From: Nitrospinaceae bacterium
GTDB lineage: Bacteria; Nitrospinota; Nitrospinia; Nitrospinales; Nitrospinaceae
Assembly (NCBI GenBank): GCA_029261535.1
Contig: JAJDBF010000061.1
Span: 62,001 to 126,000, forward strand
Direction: 5' to 3'
DNA: 64,000 nucleotides
The position numbers and the translations under genes are program-made. The notes under the pieces were generated by a model, which did no database searches, was not told the DNA's origin, and worked only from the letters and a program-made list of their open reading frames with translations. Shown here piece after piece: positions 34,887 to 46,033 of this stretch; the first letter of the stretch is position 1, and each line of letters begins with the position of its first letter.

Positions 34887-35783
34887 TTAATCCATACCAA
34901 TAAGAGCCACGCCTCCGGCGATCATGGCCCCGGCAAGAATCCGTTGAGTCCCAAAAGGTTCTTTCAATTTGATCACCCCCCAGAGCACCACCATCATGAC
35001 GCTGACTTGCCGGACAGCTACCACCTGACTGACCGCCTCGAATTGCAGGACCACACATATCAATCCGTAGGATCCAATGGTGGTCAACCCGGCAATGAAA
35101 CCCTTGAGTTTTTCCTGCCCCCACACTTCGAGAATATCGCGCGGACGGTGGGTCAGGAAAAGATACAGGTTGCACAGGGTAAAACCAATCGTTGCTTCAA
35201 AGAAGAAAAATTCCATCCCGTTAATAAAGGAACGCTCCGGGAATTCGTGGAGAAATAAATCCATCCCCCTTTTATCAATCAGACTGTACGACACCACAAG
35301 TGCCAGCGTGATAAATGCCCATCGCAAATCCTTGTGACCGATAGCATCCCAGACATTATTGAAACCTTCCAGAAGTTTGCCTTTAAAGTGCAAAATGTAT
35401 ACTGCCAGCAGGATCGCTCCAATCGCTAGAAAACTGGTGAAGCCCAGGTGTTCATCCAGCCACCACCACGCGAAAAGCGGCACAAACACCGGTGCCGAGC
35501 GGGCGATCGGGTAAACATATGAGATGTCCGTGGTATTGTAGGCTTTCGACAAGCTCAGGATGTACGTCCCATGTAAGATTCCGGAGATCACAATCCACTG
35601 CCAAATTTCCGGTGGCAGGTGCCCGACCCCGTTGACCGCCATCAGAACAAGACCCACGGCCATGATCCACACTCCCTTCAAGCCAGATAAAAACTGGGAA
35701 TTGCGGCTGGTCTGGGTGAGAATATTCCACACCGCATGAAACAGGCTGGACAGGAAAATCAGAGCAATATGTTCAATAGCCAA
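34887..35783 (-). CDS. EamA/DMT-family transporter
   Basis: A 298-residue integral membrane protein with about ten hydrophobic segments in two EamA-like halves (LFHAVWNILTQTSRNSQF, YPIARSAPVFVPLFAWWWLDEHL in the first; VAVRQVSVMMVVLWGVIKLKEPFGTQRILAGAMIAGGVALIG in the second). Family members export or exchange small metabolites; the substrate cannot be told. It starts with TTG at 35783. It lies 96 bp upstream of the M16 protease gene on the same strand. Confidence 0.85.
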   Translation of the reverse strand: MAIEHIALIFLSSLFHAVWNILTQTSRNSQFLSGLKGVWIMAVGLVLMAVNGVGHLPPEIWQWIVISGILHGTYILSLSKAYNTTDISYVYPIARSAPVFVPLFAWWWLDEHLGFTSFLAIGAILLAVYILHFKGKLLEGFNNVWDAIGHKDLRWAFITLALVVSYSLIDKRGMDLFLHEFPERSFINGMEFFFFEATIGFTLCNLYLFLTHRPRDILEVWGQEKLKGFIAGLTTIGSYGLICVVLQFEAVSQVVAVRQVSVMMVVLWGVIKLKEPFGTQRILAGAMIAGGVALIGMD

Positions 35784-35926
35784 TGAAGGGGTCGTCCTTT
35801 TGAATTTCTGCGAGAAACAAAGGCGTATTATAGGTCAATCAAGCTGAAACTTGTATTTATCCATGGACCCAATTTAGTGCACAAATCACCCTCGCCGCCG
35901 GGCCAGATTTATTGTAAAATGCATTC

Positions 35927-36442
35927 ATGAACAATCCATTGACTCATTTCAACGATCAGGGCCGTGCCCGTATGGTGGATGTTTCGGAGAAATCCGTCAC
36001 CGAGCGTGTGGCCACTGCCACGGGTGCCATCCTGATGAAACCGGCAACCCTGGCACTCATCCAGAAGGGTGAAATAAAAAAAGGCGATGTCCTCGCAGTA
36101 GCGCAGGTGGCGGGCATCATGGGAGCCAAAAAAACTCCCGAGTTAATTCCGATGTGCCATCCGCTCAATCTCACGGGTGTCGACATCTGCTTTGAAATAA
36201 ATTCCGAGCCTGAACCGGACTCTGGCCTCTGCTCTATCGACATAAACGCGACGGTCAAAATCAGCGGAAAAACCGGCGTTGAAATGGAGGCCCTCACAGC
36301 AGTCGCCATCACCGCCCTCACTATTTACGATATGTGCAAGGCAGCTGACCGGGAAATGGTCATCGCCGATATCGGCCTGGCCTACAAGGCGGGTGGCAAA
36401 TCTGGGATTTTTCAACGAGAGTCTTCGGAGACCAACACATGA
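35927..36442 (+). CDS. moaC: Cyclic pyranopterin monophosphate synthase
   Basis: With MoaA, MoaC turns GTP into cyclic pyranopterin monophosphate, the first step of molybdenum cofactor synthesis. The 171 residues show [44 protein letters not shown] and the C-terminal [28 protein letters not shown]. The 3' end overlaps moaD by 4 bp. moaA is not in the window, so the pathway is split. Confidence 0.96.
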   Translation: MNNPLTHFNDQGRARMVDVSEKSVTERVATATGAILMKPATLALIQKGEIKKGDVLAVAQVAGIMGAKKTPELIPMCHPLNLTGVDICFEINSEPEPDSGLCSIDINATVKISGKTGVEMEALTAVAITALTIYDMCKAADREMVIADIGLAYKAGGKSGIFQRESSETNT

Positions 36443-36690
36443 TCACGGTCAAGTATTTCGCCCAACTCCGGCAGATGGCTGGCAAAGAGGAAGATCAATT
36501 TGAACTGGGCCCGCAGATCACGCTGGATCAATTGAGCGATGCCATAGGATCAAACCTTCCTAAAATTGGCGAACTGGTGCGTGACAAAAAAATCATGGTG
36601 TCGGTAAATTTCGATGTGGTGGCTTCCGATCATATCATTCAGGACGGCGATGAAGTCGGCCTGCTCCCTCCATTTTCAGGCGGCATTTAA
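36439..36690 (+). CDS. moaD: Molybdopterin synthase small subunit, with an extra C-terminal Ile
   Basis: An 83-residue ubiquitin-like protein that carries the sulfur as a C-terminal thiocarboxylate. The fold is recognisable ([35 protein letters not shown]). The usual protein ends in Gly-Gly; here the codons read GGC GGC ATT TAA, giving ...SGGI. Unless the Ile is removed by a protease, the diglycine cannot be adenylated. Situated between moaC and moaE. Confidence 0.93.
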   Translation: MITVKYFAQLRQMAGKEEDQFELGPQITLDQLSDAIGSNLPKIGELVRDKKIMVSVNFDVVASDHIIQDGDEVGLLPPFSGGI

Positions 36691-36693
36691 ATT

Positions 36694-37131
36694 ATGAGCA
36701 CAACACTACAACCCAAAGTCAGAATTCAGCGCGAAGATTTTTCTGTTACGGATGAAATCGAAGCGTTAAAAAAATCATCGAAAAATATTGGCGGGCTGGT
36801 GGTCTTCCTCGGCACCGGGCGGGAATTGAATAAGGGAGAAAGTATCGCTGATCTCAATTTCGAGCATTACCCTAAAATGGCCGAAAAAAAACTGGACGAC
36901 ATCCGGGTGAAGGCCATCAAGGATTTCAATATTATCGACATGAGCATCATCCACCGGATTGGTCACATCGATATCGGCGAAAATATTGTGCTCATCATCG
37001 CCGCCGGAGAACACCGCAAGGAAGCCTTCGTTGCCTGCGAATGGGCCATCGCCGAATTGAAGCGCACCACCCCGATCTGGAAAAAGGAAACCACCACCAA
37101 GGGTGAAGTCTGGGTCCAGTCCACACCCTGA
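36694..37131 (+). CDS. moaE: Molybdopterin synthase catalytic subunit
   Basis: Transfers sulfur from MoaD to make the dithiolene of molybdopterin. The 145 residues include GGLVVFLGTGRELNKG, HRIGHIDIGENIVLIIAAGEHRKEAFVACEWAIAELK and the active-site KRTTPIWKKE. It follows moaD by 3 bp. The molybdenum cofactor would serve oxidoreductases such as nitrate or nitrite enzymes, none of which is in view. Confidence 0.95.
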   Translation: MSTTLQPKVRIQREDFSVTDEIEALKKSSKNIGGLVVFLGTGRELNKGESIADLNFEHYPKMAEKKLDDIRVKAIKDFNIIDMSIIHRIGHIDIGENIVLIIAAGEHRKEAFVACEWAIAELKRTTPIWKKETTTKGEVWVQSTP

Positions 37132-37251
37132 CTCCTGGGCTCATGAGAAGTAATCACTAGCTGGAATTTTTTCGCAATGCGTTCCCATCCCTAATTTTTA
37201 GTTTAAGATTTTTTTCGCTTGCCTCCTACCGGTTGCCCTCGGTATATTTTT

Positions 37252-39954
37252 ATGAATCTCACCTTCCCGCTATCTGAAAAACTACTTGTTCTCACAGTCA
37301 ACAATCGTTTAAAGCGTCACCTTGAATTTACCGACGCTGAAGCCCGCAAAAATGCCGGTCAAACTATCTGGCCCACCGCCCCCATTTTCCCTTTCAATCA
37401 TTGGCTAAAAGAAACCTACCAGTCTGCCTGGCCGGACAAATGGATTTTATCGGCTCTTCAAAGTCAAACCTTGTGGGAATCTATTTTGGAAAGTGACCCA
37501 GAGTTCATCAAGCTGGATCCTCTCTCACTGAAGGGAGCCGCCAAAGATTCAGCCAAGGCTTATTCCCTCCTGCATCAATTTGAAATTCTGGTCACTGAAA
37601 AAAGTTTTTCCGGAACTGAAGAAAGCCGGGCCTTTTTCCGTTGGAAAACTGCCTACGAAGCCGCCTTGACGGCACAAGATGCAATCGATTCAGGCCAAGT
37701 CATGAATCGGGTGAGCCGGATGATCGCATCGGGTGAAATCATGCTCCCTGAAAAAATAATTCTGGCCGGGTTTGATGAAATCAATCCTGCGCTCAATAGC
37801 TGGATAAAGGCTGTTGAAAAAACAGGGAACCCAGTCCAGTATTTTTCTGAAGCCAATGATTCAAACTCCCCTGCCACTCCAAAAGAAAACGGCCAAATAA
37901 ATGTGCGTAGATTTAACGACACCAAAACCGAGGTGATTCAATGCACACGCTGGATACGTTCCCAATATAAACAGGGCCATAGAATCGGGATTGTTGCCAC
38001 CCGGTTGGAAGAGGTGAAAAACTCCCTCGAAAGAGAGTTGATGGCTGAACTCGCACCTGAATCTATTTTCCCCTGGGATCAAACGCAATTGCCTTTCAAT
38101 GTCTCGTTGGGTCAGCCTCTGATTCAGGAACCCATGTTTCCTCCGGTATTAACGTTTCTTGCCTCTCCCACCCGCCCGGTGCCAATTCAAGAATTATTGC
38201 AGGTGGTCCGCAGTCCTTTTCTTGTCCCGGAACATGATGATGAAAATGTTGCCGATGAATTGGAAACCCGTTTGATAAGACGAAAAATTCAAGATGCATC
38301 GATCGAGGTTATAAGAAAGCTAACCCAACCGGCTTCGGGAAAAACTCAAAAGACCTCGAGGCAATATAAAAATATAAAAACTTTATTGGCAAAATGGTTA
38401 GAGTTTCAACAAAATAAAAAGTACCAATCACGCAAGCTACCGAGTGAGTGGGCTCGGATATTCGCCAAAATACTCTTCAGCATTGGCTGGCCGGCAAAGC
38501 TTCGCCAATTAAATGCGCGAGAAATTCAAGCTTATCTTGAATGGGAAAGTCGTTTGGATGAATTATCCTCGCTCGATCCGATTTTGAGAAACATTTCCAG
38601 AGTCGACGCCGCCCAGTATTTATTCAGCATGGTAGCGAATCCAACCCGACCTTTTCAGGAACAAACGACTGAGGACTCTCCCATTCAATTGATGGGCCTC
38701 CTGGAATCATCCGGCCAGGCTTTCGACAGCCTATGGGTGATGGGATGCGATGCCGATATTTTGCCGGAACCCTTGCGTCCCAATCCGTTCATACCCACAG
38801 GATTGCAACGAAAACTGGAGATGCCCTACGCTTCGCCCGAAAGACAATGCCGGTTCGCAAGAAATATTATTACCAGACTTGTAAAATCATCTAACAATAT
38901 CGTGTTCAGCTATTCCATTTTCAAAGACAAGGAACCGAAGAGAGTGAGTCCCTTGCTAAGTGATTTTGCCGAAGCTGATGCCACATCGGAAATATCACAC
39001 CGAATAAAAGATCGCATTCCCACGCATACCATGGAAGCCTTCACGGACAACGTATCGATCCCGATCCCGCAATCTGCCTTACCAACAATTCAAGGCGGAT
39101 TCCGAATCTTAAAAAATCAGGGCGAATGTCCATTCCGTGCTTTTTCTATTCACCGGTTATTGGCAGACCGCTACCAGGTCGCGGAAACCGATTTTGATCA
39201 AATGGATCGCGGGAACATCATTCATTTAGCTCTGGAACTTATCTGGAAAAGCCTCCAATCACGGGCGCATCTCGAACAATTGACAAGTGCGGGAACACTG
39301 GAAGAATTGATCCGCAAGGTTTTGCAAGACATCATGGCAAGAGAGGAATACTCCCGCCTGTTCAAAACACAATCCCAATTCAAAACTCTGGAAGTTGAGC
39401 GTTTGACTCAATTAATATCAAGCTGGCTAAAAATTGAACTAGATCGTTCCGACTTCAAAGTTGTCGCGCTGGAAAGAAAAGATAAATTCAATTTTGAAGG
39501 ACTGACAATCAACTACCGGGCAGACAGAATTGATCAACTTCCTGATGGACAACAAATATTAATCGATTACAAATCCGGCAAGGTCGTCCCCAAGGCCTGG
39601 TTTAAAGAGCCCATCCGGGACCCGCAACTACCTTTATATGCGACACATTTGAATCCCGATGCGATTGCTCTCGCGCAGATTAAAAAGGGCGAAATGAAAA
39701 TCCATACCACCGCCGCTGAAACCTTTCCGCTGGATGGCCTGACTACAGCAAACTTTCAAAAGGATACCGGTTGTGAAAACTGGGATCAGTTGCGTGCCCA
39801 TTGGGATAGACAACTAAGAACACAGGCCCGCAATTTCATTGAAGGCGAGATGGAAATATCTCCTGTGGAAAATGAGACCACGTGCCGCAACTGCCATCAT
39901 GCCTCCCTCTGTCGTGTAGAAGAATTAAACCAACGCCTCGATCCACACAGCTGA
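37252..39954 (+). CDS. addB: AddB-like PD-(D/E)XK nuclease/inactive helicase
   Basis: A 900-residue partner of the following helicase. The N-terminus (LLVLTVNNRLKRHL) sits where AddB has Walker A but lacks a P-loop, so ATP hydrolysis is unlikely. The nuclease domain at the C-terminus shows NYRADRIDQL and ILIDYKSGK, and four Cys make the AddB iron-sulfur staple: one in GECPFRAF, and three in TTCRNCHHASLCRV (C-x2-C-x5-C). The complex would process double-strand breaks. ATG 37252 is preferred; an in-frame TTG at 37219 is not supported by a ribosome-binding site. Confidence 0.85.
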   Translation: MNLTFPLSEKLLVLTVNNRLKRHLEFTDAEARKNAGQTIWPTAPIFPFNHWLKETYQSAWPDKWILSALQSQTLWESILESDPEFIKLDPLSLKGAAKDSAKAYSLLHQFEILVTEKSFSGTEESRAFFRWKTAYEAALTAQDAIDSGQVMNRVSRMIASGEIMLPEKIILAGFDEINPALNSWIKAVEKTGNPVQYFSEANDSNSPATPKENGQINVRRFNDTKTEVIQCTRWIRSQYKQGHRIGIVATRLEEVKNSLERELMAELAPESIFPWDQTQLPFNVSLGQPLIQEPMFPPVLTFLASPTRPVPIQELLQVVRSPFLVPEHDDENVADELETRLIRRKIQDASIEVIRKLTQPASGKTQKTSRQYKNIKTLLAKWLEFQQNKKYQSRKLPSEWARIFAKILFSIGWPAKLRQLNAREIQAYLEWESRLDELSSLDPILRNISRVDAAQYLFSMVANPTRPFQEQTTEDSPIQLMGLLESSGQAFDSLWVMGCDADILPEPLRPNPFIPTGLQRKLEMPYASPERQCRFARNIITRLVKSSNNIVFSYSIFKDKEPKRVSPLLSDFAEADATSEISHRIKDRIPTHTMEAFTDNVSIPIPQSALPTIQGGFRILKNQGECPFRAFSIHRLLADRYQVAETDFDQMDRGNIIHLALELIWKSLQSRAHLEQLTSAGTLEELIRKVLQDIMAREEYSRLFKTQSQFKTLEVERLTQLISSWLKIELDRSDFKVVALERKDKFNFEGLTINYRADRIDQLPDGQQILIDYKSGKVVPKAWFKEPIRDPQLPLYATHLNPDAIALAQIKKGEMKIHTTAAETFPLDGLTTANFQKDTGCENWDQLRAHWDRQLRTQARNFIEGEMEISPVENETTCRNCHHASLCRVEELNQRLDPHS

Positions 39955-39955
39955 T

Positions 39956-42900
39956 ATGCCACAAATACCCGATCAATCTATCCGTGAATCCGCCCTGGAT
40001 CTGGGTCGTTCATTCATTGTTCAAGCTCCTGCAGGTTCTGGGAAAACTGAACTTCTGATTCAACGTTTCCTGAAATTGTTGGGCAAGGTAGAACAACCAG
40101 AACAAATCGTGTGCATGACATTCACCAGAAAAGCCGCTGGAGAAATGCGTGACCGTATTTTTAGCGCGCTCACTCGCGCCGCAGAAAACCAATGTCCTAC
40201 CGAGCTTCATCTACAAACATCGTGGAATCTGGCGGTACAAGTTTTAAACCAGGACAAACTTTGTGGATGGAATCTGCTGAACAATCCGGGTCGACTCAAA
40301 ATCCAGACTATCGATTCATTTTGCGCATGGATCGCAAACCACATGCCCCTTAAATCCAGAATTGGCGGAAGCCTGAGTCCGGAAGAGTTTTCACAAGGTG
40401 CCTACAAAGAAGCCGCAAGAAACATGCTGGGCCGGATGGAGGAGGATTCTCCGACTGGAGATGACATCCGGTTAATTTTGCGGCATCTCGACAACAACAA
40501 ACTCGACTTTCTCAAACGCATTCAGTTTCTCCTGGAGAAAAGAGATCAGTGGATGATCCCTTTTTTCAAATCCCTGAATCCTACACGGGTACACAAGGAA
40601 TTATTTGAGACTACTTTGAGTGACCTGCTTCAAGAACAACTGATGCTCGCGGATTCTTTATTTCCTGATTCGCTGAAAGACAGGCTTCCAGCACTTCTTA
40701 CCTACACCGCTGAAAACCTGCTTCAGGAAAAACCTGACGAACCGTCTCCTCTATTAGGTATCGGGAAATTTCCTGCGCCCAGTTCCAGCCATATTCCTCA
40801 ATGGCGTGCCCTGGCTCAATTACTGGTCACACAAACCGGGGATTTCCGCTCTAAGGTGGATAAAAGAAACGGATTCCCAACCAATGATAACGGGCAGAAA
40901 TTTGAGTTCCTGAAAATTCTGGATTTCCTGTCAGGACAGTATTCCCTCGCTTCCATATTAAACGAAATACAGCATTCTCCGGATCCATCCTTTACCGAGC
41001 AGGAATGGGAAATCCTGATGGCGACATTCAATATTCTTGAACCGCTTGAAAAATCCCTGCGCGATGTTTTTAGAAAACGGGAGGTCACGGATTTTACCGA
41101 GATATCACTTTCTGCCATCGATGCTCTGGGCGAATATGATCGAGATGAAAACCTCTTGCCCACTGATCTGGCGGAATACCTCGATTACCGTATCCAACAT
41201 ATTCTTGTGGATGAATACCAGGACACTTCTTTCAAGCAGTTTGAATTATTAAAAAAACTAACCGCTGGCTGGCAACCGGACGATGGTCGCACTCTGTTTA
41301 TTGTGGGCGATCCCATGCAATCCATTTTCCGGTTCCGTGATGCTGAGGTCGGCATTTTCCTCAGATCGCAGAATAGTGGTATCGGCGATCTCCCACTGGA
41401 GAAACTGACGTTGACGACCAACTTTCGATCCCAAAGTGCTTTGGTGCAATGGGTCAATCAATGTTTCAGCGAAGTGTTTCCTAAAGTGGAAAATCCTGAT
41501 CTTGGAGAAATACGTTACACCGCTTCCCAAGCTTTTCAGGATCAACTCAATATTCCCGGCGTGCTTTATCATTCTTATGGAGAAGATGAATTTGAACTGG
41601 AGGCGCGGGATATTGCTGATCTCATCCAAACAATTTTCAAAGATCATCCGGGCAAAACAATCGCCATTCTCACACGAGCCAAGCGACACCTGCACCACAT
41701 CACACGGGAATTACGACACCGCAATATTCTTTACCGAGCCGAGGACATTGATCCCTTGGCAGAGCGATGGGAGGTCCAGGACCTTTTGTCATTATTGCAG
41801 GCCCTTATCAAACCTCTGGACCGCATCGCCTGGCTTTCCGTACTCAGAAGCCCATGGGTCGGGCTGTCCATGATCGATATCCATAGCCTGTGCTTCGATT
41901 CACAAGGTTTATCTATCTGGTCTTTATTAATTGAACCTCAAAGACTGGGGACACTTTCATCGGACGGTAAAATTCGAGCCGAACATTTTATTCAAATTAT
42001 GAAACCGGCGCTGACTCTTGCTCGTGGAACCAGAATTCGGGATGTGCTGGAAGCTCTCTGGATCAAGCTCGGAGGACCAGCCTGCATTCCGATATCATCC
42101 AGACAAGATATTGAAACATTCTTTGATGAACTGGAAAGGGCTCTGGACTCAGGCGACGAATTTAACCTGGATGGTTTTGAAGACCGGTTGGAATTTATTT
42201 TTTCAAACACAGCCTCCAGCGAGTGTCCTCTGCAATTGATCACGATGCACAAAGCGAAAGGTCTCGAGTTCGACTTTGTCATTCTTCCTGGCCTGGGCAG
42301 GAAAACATCGGCTGATAAAAACCGCCTGGTATTCTGGTTACCTCATAAAAACTCACTCCTGCTGGCTCCCATTGAAGAAACGGGCACAGAAACTTCTGCT
42401 CTTTATAAATTTGTAAAAGGCATCAACGCCAAAAAGGATATCTCCGAGGCCTCGCGTCTGCTCTATGTCGCTTCCACCCGAGCTAAATGCCAGCTTCATC
42501 TATTTGGCCACACATCCACTAAAAAAAATGGGGAATCCTCTCCCGTTAAAGGTTCGCCGCTGAGTTTAATATGGGCCTACCTGCAAAAAGGCTGGGACAC
42601 CCGGAATATTATTGAAAAGGAAAACAAACAATCGGAAACTCGTCCAGTTTATCCAAACATAATTAACCGCTTCGCAACTTTGTTTGAACTGCCAGACAAG
42701 ACCAACCCTCTTCCCACAGGAAGAGAAATAACCATCAAAGAAACTGAGGAGCCACCATTCGAGTGGGCTGGTTTGCGTGCAAGGTGTTTGGGAACCGTAC
42801 TCCACAGATGCCTGCAAACACTGGCTGAAAAAGGATTTGATTCCGACCCAGAAATGGAAATCAAACGATGGGAGCCAAGAATAAACACAGCGTTTAAAGG

Positions 42901-43288
42901 GATGGGATTGACACTGCGCGATCTGACCTGGGCCAACGAGCAATGCGGGCAGGCCTTGCTGGCCACTCTTAAGGATGCGAAGGGTCGCTGGGTACTAGCT
43001 CAACATGAAGAAGCGCACAATGAATACGCGCTCACTTATGCCAATCGGGGAATCATTGAAACCCGCATTCTGGATCGTACTTTTGTGGAGGAGGGTATCC
43101 GTTGGATCATCGATTATAAAACGGGCATCCACGAAGGCGGCAATATCGATTCCTTTTTAGAAAGCGAGAAGGAGCGACATCGGCCGCAACTGGAGGGTTA
43201 TGAAAAAGCCCTGAAGGCCTTCGGGGAAACACGCCCTGTCAAAAAGGCGATATATCATCCTTTCTACCAACGCTTGCTGGAACTTTGA
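39956..43288 (+). CDS. addA: AddA-like helicase/nuclease (UvrD superfamily I)
   Basis: A 1110-residue DNA helicase with Walker A APAGSGKTELL (24-34), MTFTRKAAGEMRDRI (motif Ia), Walker B ILVDEYQDTSFKQFELL, IVGDPMQSIFRFRDAEVG, LTTNFRSQ, TMHKAKGLEFDFVILPGL, ASTRAKCQL, and a C-terminal PD-(D/E)XK nuclease with WIIDYKTGIHEGG. It starts 1 bp after addB. Together they would form an AddAB-type recombination-repair enzyme replacing RecBCD. It ends 9 bp from the convergent clpB. Confidence 0.92.
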   Translation: MPQIPDQSIRESALDLGRSFIVQAPAGSGKTELLIQRFLKLLGKVEQPEQIVCMTFTRKAAGEMRDRIFSALTRAAENQCPTELHLQTSWNLAVQVLNQDKLCGWNLLNNPGRLKIQTIDSFCAWIANHMPLKSRIGGSLSPEEFSQGAYKEAARNMLGRMEEDSPTGDDIRLILRHLDNNKLDFLKRIQFLLEKRDQWMIPFFKSLNPTRVHKELFETTLSDLLQEQLMLADSLFPDSLKDRLPALLTYTAENLLQEKPDEPSPLLGIGKFPAPSSSHIPQWRALAQLLVTQTGDFRSKVDKRNGFPTNDNGQKFEFLKILDFLSGQYSLASILNEIQHSPDPSFTEQEWEILMATFNILEPLEKSLRDVFRKREVTDFTEISLSAIDALGEYDRDENLLPTDLAEYLDYRIQHILVDEYQDTSFKQFELLKKLTAGWQPDDGRTLFIVGDPMQSIFRFRDAEVGIFLRSQNSGIGDLPLEKLTLTTNFRSQSALVQWVNQCFSEVFPKVENPDLGEIRYTASQAFQDQLNIPGVLYHSYGEDEFELEARDIADLIQTIFKDHPGKTIAILTRAKRHLHHITRELRHRNILYRAEDIDPLAERWEVQDLLSLLQALIKPLDRIAWLSVLRSPWVGLSMIDIHSLCFDSQGLSIWSLLIEPQRLGTLSSDGKIRAEHFIQIMKPALTLARGTRIRDVLEALWIKLGGPACIPISSRQDIETFFDELERALDSGDEFNLDGFEDRLEFIFSNTASSECPLQLITMHKAKGLEFDFVILPGLGRKTSADKNRLVFWLPHKNSLLLAPIEETGTETSALYKFVKGINAKKDISEASRLLYVASTRAKCQLHLFGHTSTKKNGESSPVKGSPLSLIWAYLQKGWDTRNIIEKENKQSETRPVYPNIINRFATLFELPDKTNPLPTGREITIKETEEPPFEWAGLRARCLGTVLHRCLQTLAEKGFDSDPEMEIKRWEPRINTAFKGMGLTLRDLTWANEQCGQALLATLKDAKGRWVLAQHEEAHNEYALTYANRGIIETRILDRTFVEEGIRWIIDYKTGIHEGGNIDSFLESEKERHRPQLEGYEKALKAFGETRPVKKAIYHPFYQRLLEL

Positions 43289-43297
43289 TGAACGGAA

Positions 43298-45925
43298 TCA
43301 ATCCTTGGTGAACACCACTTTGTCTTTGATCAAGTCCGCAGTCAGACTATCACCTTCCGAAATTGATTCATCCAGAATTTTAAGAGACAGAGGGTCCTGA
43401 ATATATTTTTGAAGAACCCGTTTGAGCGGCCTCGCTCCAAACACCGGATCGAATCCTTTCTCTGCAAGAAACGCTTTCAACCCGTCCGTCAATGTCAGGG
43501 TGATGGAATGCTCAGCCAGACGTCTATAAAGGTCCGCCATCAGGATATCGACAATCTCAAAAATCTGATCGCGCCGCAAATTCCTGAAAATCACAATGTC
43601 ATCGATACGATTGAGAAATTCCGGTCTGAAATGATTGCGCAGTTCCTGTCTCACGGATTCCTGAATTTTCTCGAAACCTGCGTCCCATTCATCTACATCT
43701 TTTTCTTCAAGGTGAGACATTTGCATGCCCGCATCCTGAATCATCTTGCCGGCAATATTGGATGTCATCAATATAACCGTGTTCTTAAAATCAACGGTTT
43801 TCCCCTTACCGTCTGTTAAACGCCCTTCGTCCAATATTTGGAGAAAGAGGTTAAACACATCCGGATGCGCCTTTTCAATTTCATCAAACAAAATCACAGA
43901 ATAAGGTTTGCGACGAACCCGCTCCGTCAAGTACCCTCCCTCCTCATAACCCACATACCCGGGAGGAGCACCGATCAACCGTGCCACGGAATGTTTTTCC
44001 ATAAACTCGGACATGTCAATCCGCACCATGGCTTGCGGATCATCAAACAGAAATTCAGCCAGTGAACGCGCCAACTGGGTTTTCCCCACACCCGTAGGCC
44101 CGAGAAAAAGGAAGGAGCCGATGGGCCGGTTGCTTTCCTGCAGACCTGCGCGTGCACGGCGTATGGCGTGAGAGACCAGGCGAACGGCCTCATCCTGCCC
44201 AACGACTTGCTGGTGCAGGGCCTGTTCCATTTCAAGAAACCGTTTCTTGTCTGATCTCAGCATTTTTTCAACAGGGATACCAGTCCATCGGGAAACGATC
44301 TCCCCTATCTCATCAACACCAACTTCCTCATTAAGGATTTTATTATCCGCCTGGAGTTGGACAAGGTGTTCCCTGGCTTTTTCAAACTCACTTTGGAGTC
44401 TGGGAAGGGTCCCGTATTTAAGCTCAGCCGCACTTTCCAGCCGCCCTTCCCTTTCGGCTCGGCCCATCTCGTTCTTAGCCGATTCAACCCGTTCATTTAA
44501 ATTGCGAATTTCGCCTATCAGTTTTTTTTCCTGCTTCCACTGCTCAAGTTTTTTATCACCATCTTTTTTCAGGCCTGATATTTCTTGATTGATACTTTCG
44601 ATTCTGGAAACTGAGGCTTCATCGGATTCTTTCTTTAAAGCTTCCTTTTCAATTTCCAGTTGAGTCATCCGACGCTGAACCTGATCCACTTCAACTGGAA
44701 GCGAGTCAATCTGCATTCTCAAACTGGAAGCCGCTTCATCAATGAGGTCGATGGCCTTGTCCGGCAGAAACCTGTCCGAGATATAGCGGTGGGATAATTT
44801 TGCCGCAGAAATGATCGCCGCATCCTGAATACGAACACCATGGTGAATTTCATATTTTTCTTTCAGGCCACGCAGTATGGAAATCGTATCTTCAACGGTT
44901 GGCTCTCCTACTGTTACAGGTTGAAAGCGACGCTCCAATGCAGTGTCTTTTTCAATATATTTGCGATACTCAGTCAGAGTCGTGGCTCCCACGCAACGCA
45001 ATTCACCGCGAGCCAAAGCGGGTTTTAACATATTCGAAGCGTCCATGGACCCCTCAGCAGAACCTGCACCGACCAAGGTATGCAATTCGTCTATAAATAG
45101 AACAATTTCTCCGTTGGATTCATTGATTTCTTTTAGAACGGCTTTGAGTCGATCCTCAAACTCTCCCCGGTATTTGGTCCCCGCTATGAGGGATGCCAAA
45201 TCCAGAGTGAGTATACGTTTGTCCTTTAAACTTTCCGGAACATCCCCATGAACCACACGCTGGGCGAGTCCCTCAACGATAGCGGTCTTGCCCACTCCAG
45301 GTTCGCCAATCAAAACCGGATTGTTTTTTGTGCGCCGGGACAACACCTGAATCACTCTTCTGATTTCAGTATCGCGACCAATCACTGGGTCAACTTTCCC
45401 AACCCGGGCACGCTCGGTCAAATCGATGCAATATTTCTCCAAAACCTGAAACTTTTCTTCGGGTGAAGGGTCCGTGATCCTTTGTGAACCACGGATTTCC
45501 GTCAATACCTGAAGGACCTCGTCCTTCGACAATCCGTGCGAGCACAATATTTTTGCGACAGGAGATTTTTCATCTTCCAAGATGGCAAGCACTATATGTT
45601 CGGCACTGACAAATTCATCGTGCAGTTGTTGAGCAGAGTTGAATGCGTTGTCCAATGTTTTTTTGAATGGATCGGAGAGGTAGACCTGAAAATTGGATGA
45701 CTTTAGCTGGGGAAACTTTAAAATTGCAGAGGACAACTCTTCTTTTACCCGGTTGGTTTCAATGCCAACCTTTTTAAGCAAAACGCAGGGGATCGAATCA
45801 GGATCCTCCAACAGGGTGAACACAAGATGCTCCACCTCCAGTGACTGGTGGTGTTCCTTTTCACAAAGTGCCTGGGATTTCTGAACCGCTTCCTGAAGCT
45901 TGAGAGTCAGTTTATCAAATTGCAT
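43298..45925 (-). CDS. clpB: ClpB disaggregase
   Basis: An 875-residue Hsp100 chaperone that pulls proteins out of aggregates together with DnaK. Visible: N-terminal domain ([29 protein letters not shown]), Walker [16 protein letters not shown] (first AAA+) and [15 protein letters not shown] (second), the coiled-coil middle domain (about 410-530, [42 protein letters not shown]), and [17 protein letters not shown] near the end. The start has GGAG upstream. CIRCE or a sigma-32 promoter was not found upstream. Confidence 0.96.
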   Translation of the reverse strand: MQFDKLTLKLQEAVQKSQALCEKEHHQSLEVEHLVFTLLEDPDSIPCVLLKKVGIETNRVKEELSSAILKFPQLKSSNFQVYLSDPFKKTLDNAFNSAQQLHDEFVSAEHIVLAILEDEKSPVAKILCSHGLSKDEVLQVLTEIRGSQRITDPSPEEKFQVLEKYCIDLTERARVGKVDPVIGRDTEIRRVIQVLSRRTKNNPVLIGEPGVGKTAIVEGLAQRVVHGDVPESLKDKRILTLDLASLIAGTKYRGEFEDRLKAVLKEINESNGEIVLFIDELHTLVGAGSAEGSMDASNMLKPALARGELRCVGATTLTEYRKYIEKDTALERRFQPVTVGEPTVEDTISILRGLKEKYEIHHGVRIQDAAIISAAKLSHRYISDRFLPDKAIDLIDEAASSLRMQIDSLPVEVDQVQRRMTQLEIEKEALKKESDEASVSRIESINQEISGLKKDGDKKLEQWKQEKKLIGEIRNLNERVESAKNEMGRAEREGRLESAAELKYGTLPRLQSEFEKAREHLVQLQADNKILNEEVGVDEIGEIVSRWTGIPVEKMLRSDKKRFLEMEQALHQQVVGQDEAVRLVSHAIRRARAGLQESNRPIGSFLFLGPTGVGKTQLARSLAEFLFDDPQAMVRIDMSEFMEKHSVARLIGAPPGYVGYEEGGYLTERVRRKPYSVILFDEIEKAHPDVFNLFLQILDEGRLTDGKGKTVDFKNTVILMTSNIAGKMIQDAGMQMSHLEEKDVDEWDAGFEKIQESVRQELRNHFRPEFLNRIDDIVIFRNLRRDQIFEIVDILMADLYRRLAEHSITLTLTDGLKAFLAEKGFDPVFGARPLKRVLQKYIQDPLSLKILDESISEGDSLTADLIKDKVVFTKD

Positions 45926-46033
45926 AATCGTCTCCGGCTAAATTCTATCATCACTGTAAATTTAATAAGACTTGAAACGAGCAGGGGCAAGTTGAGGGAA
46001 AGAGCTTTTTACTGACACACAGTAGAAAAGGAG

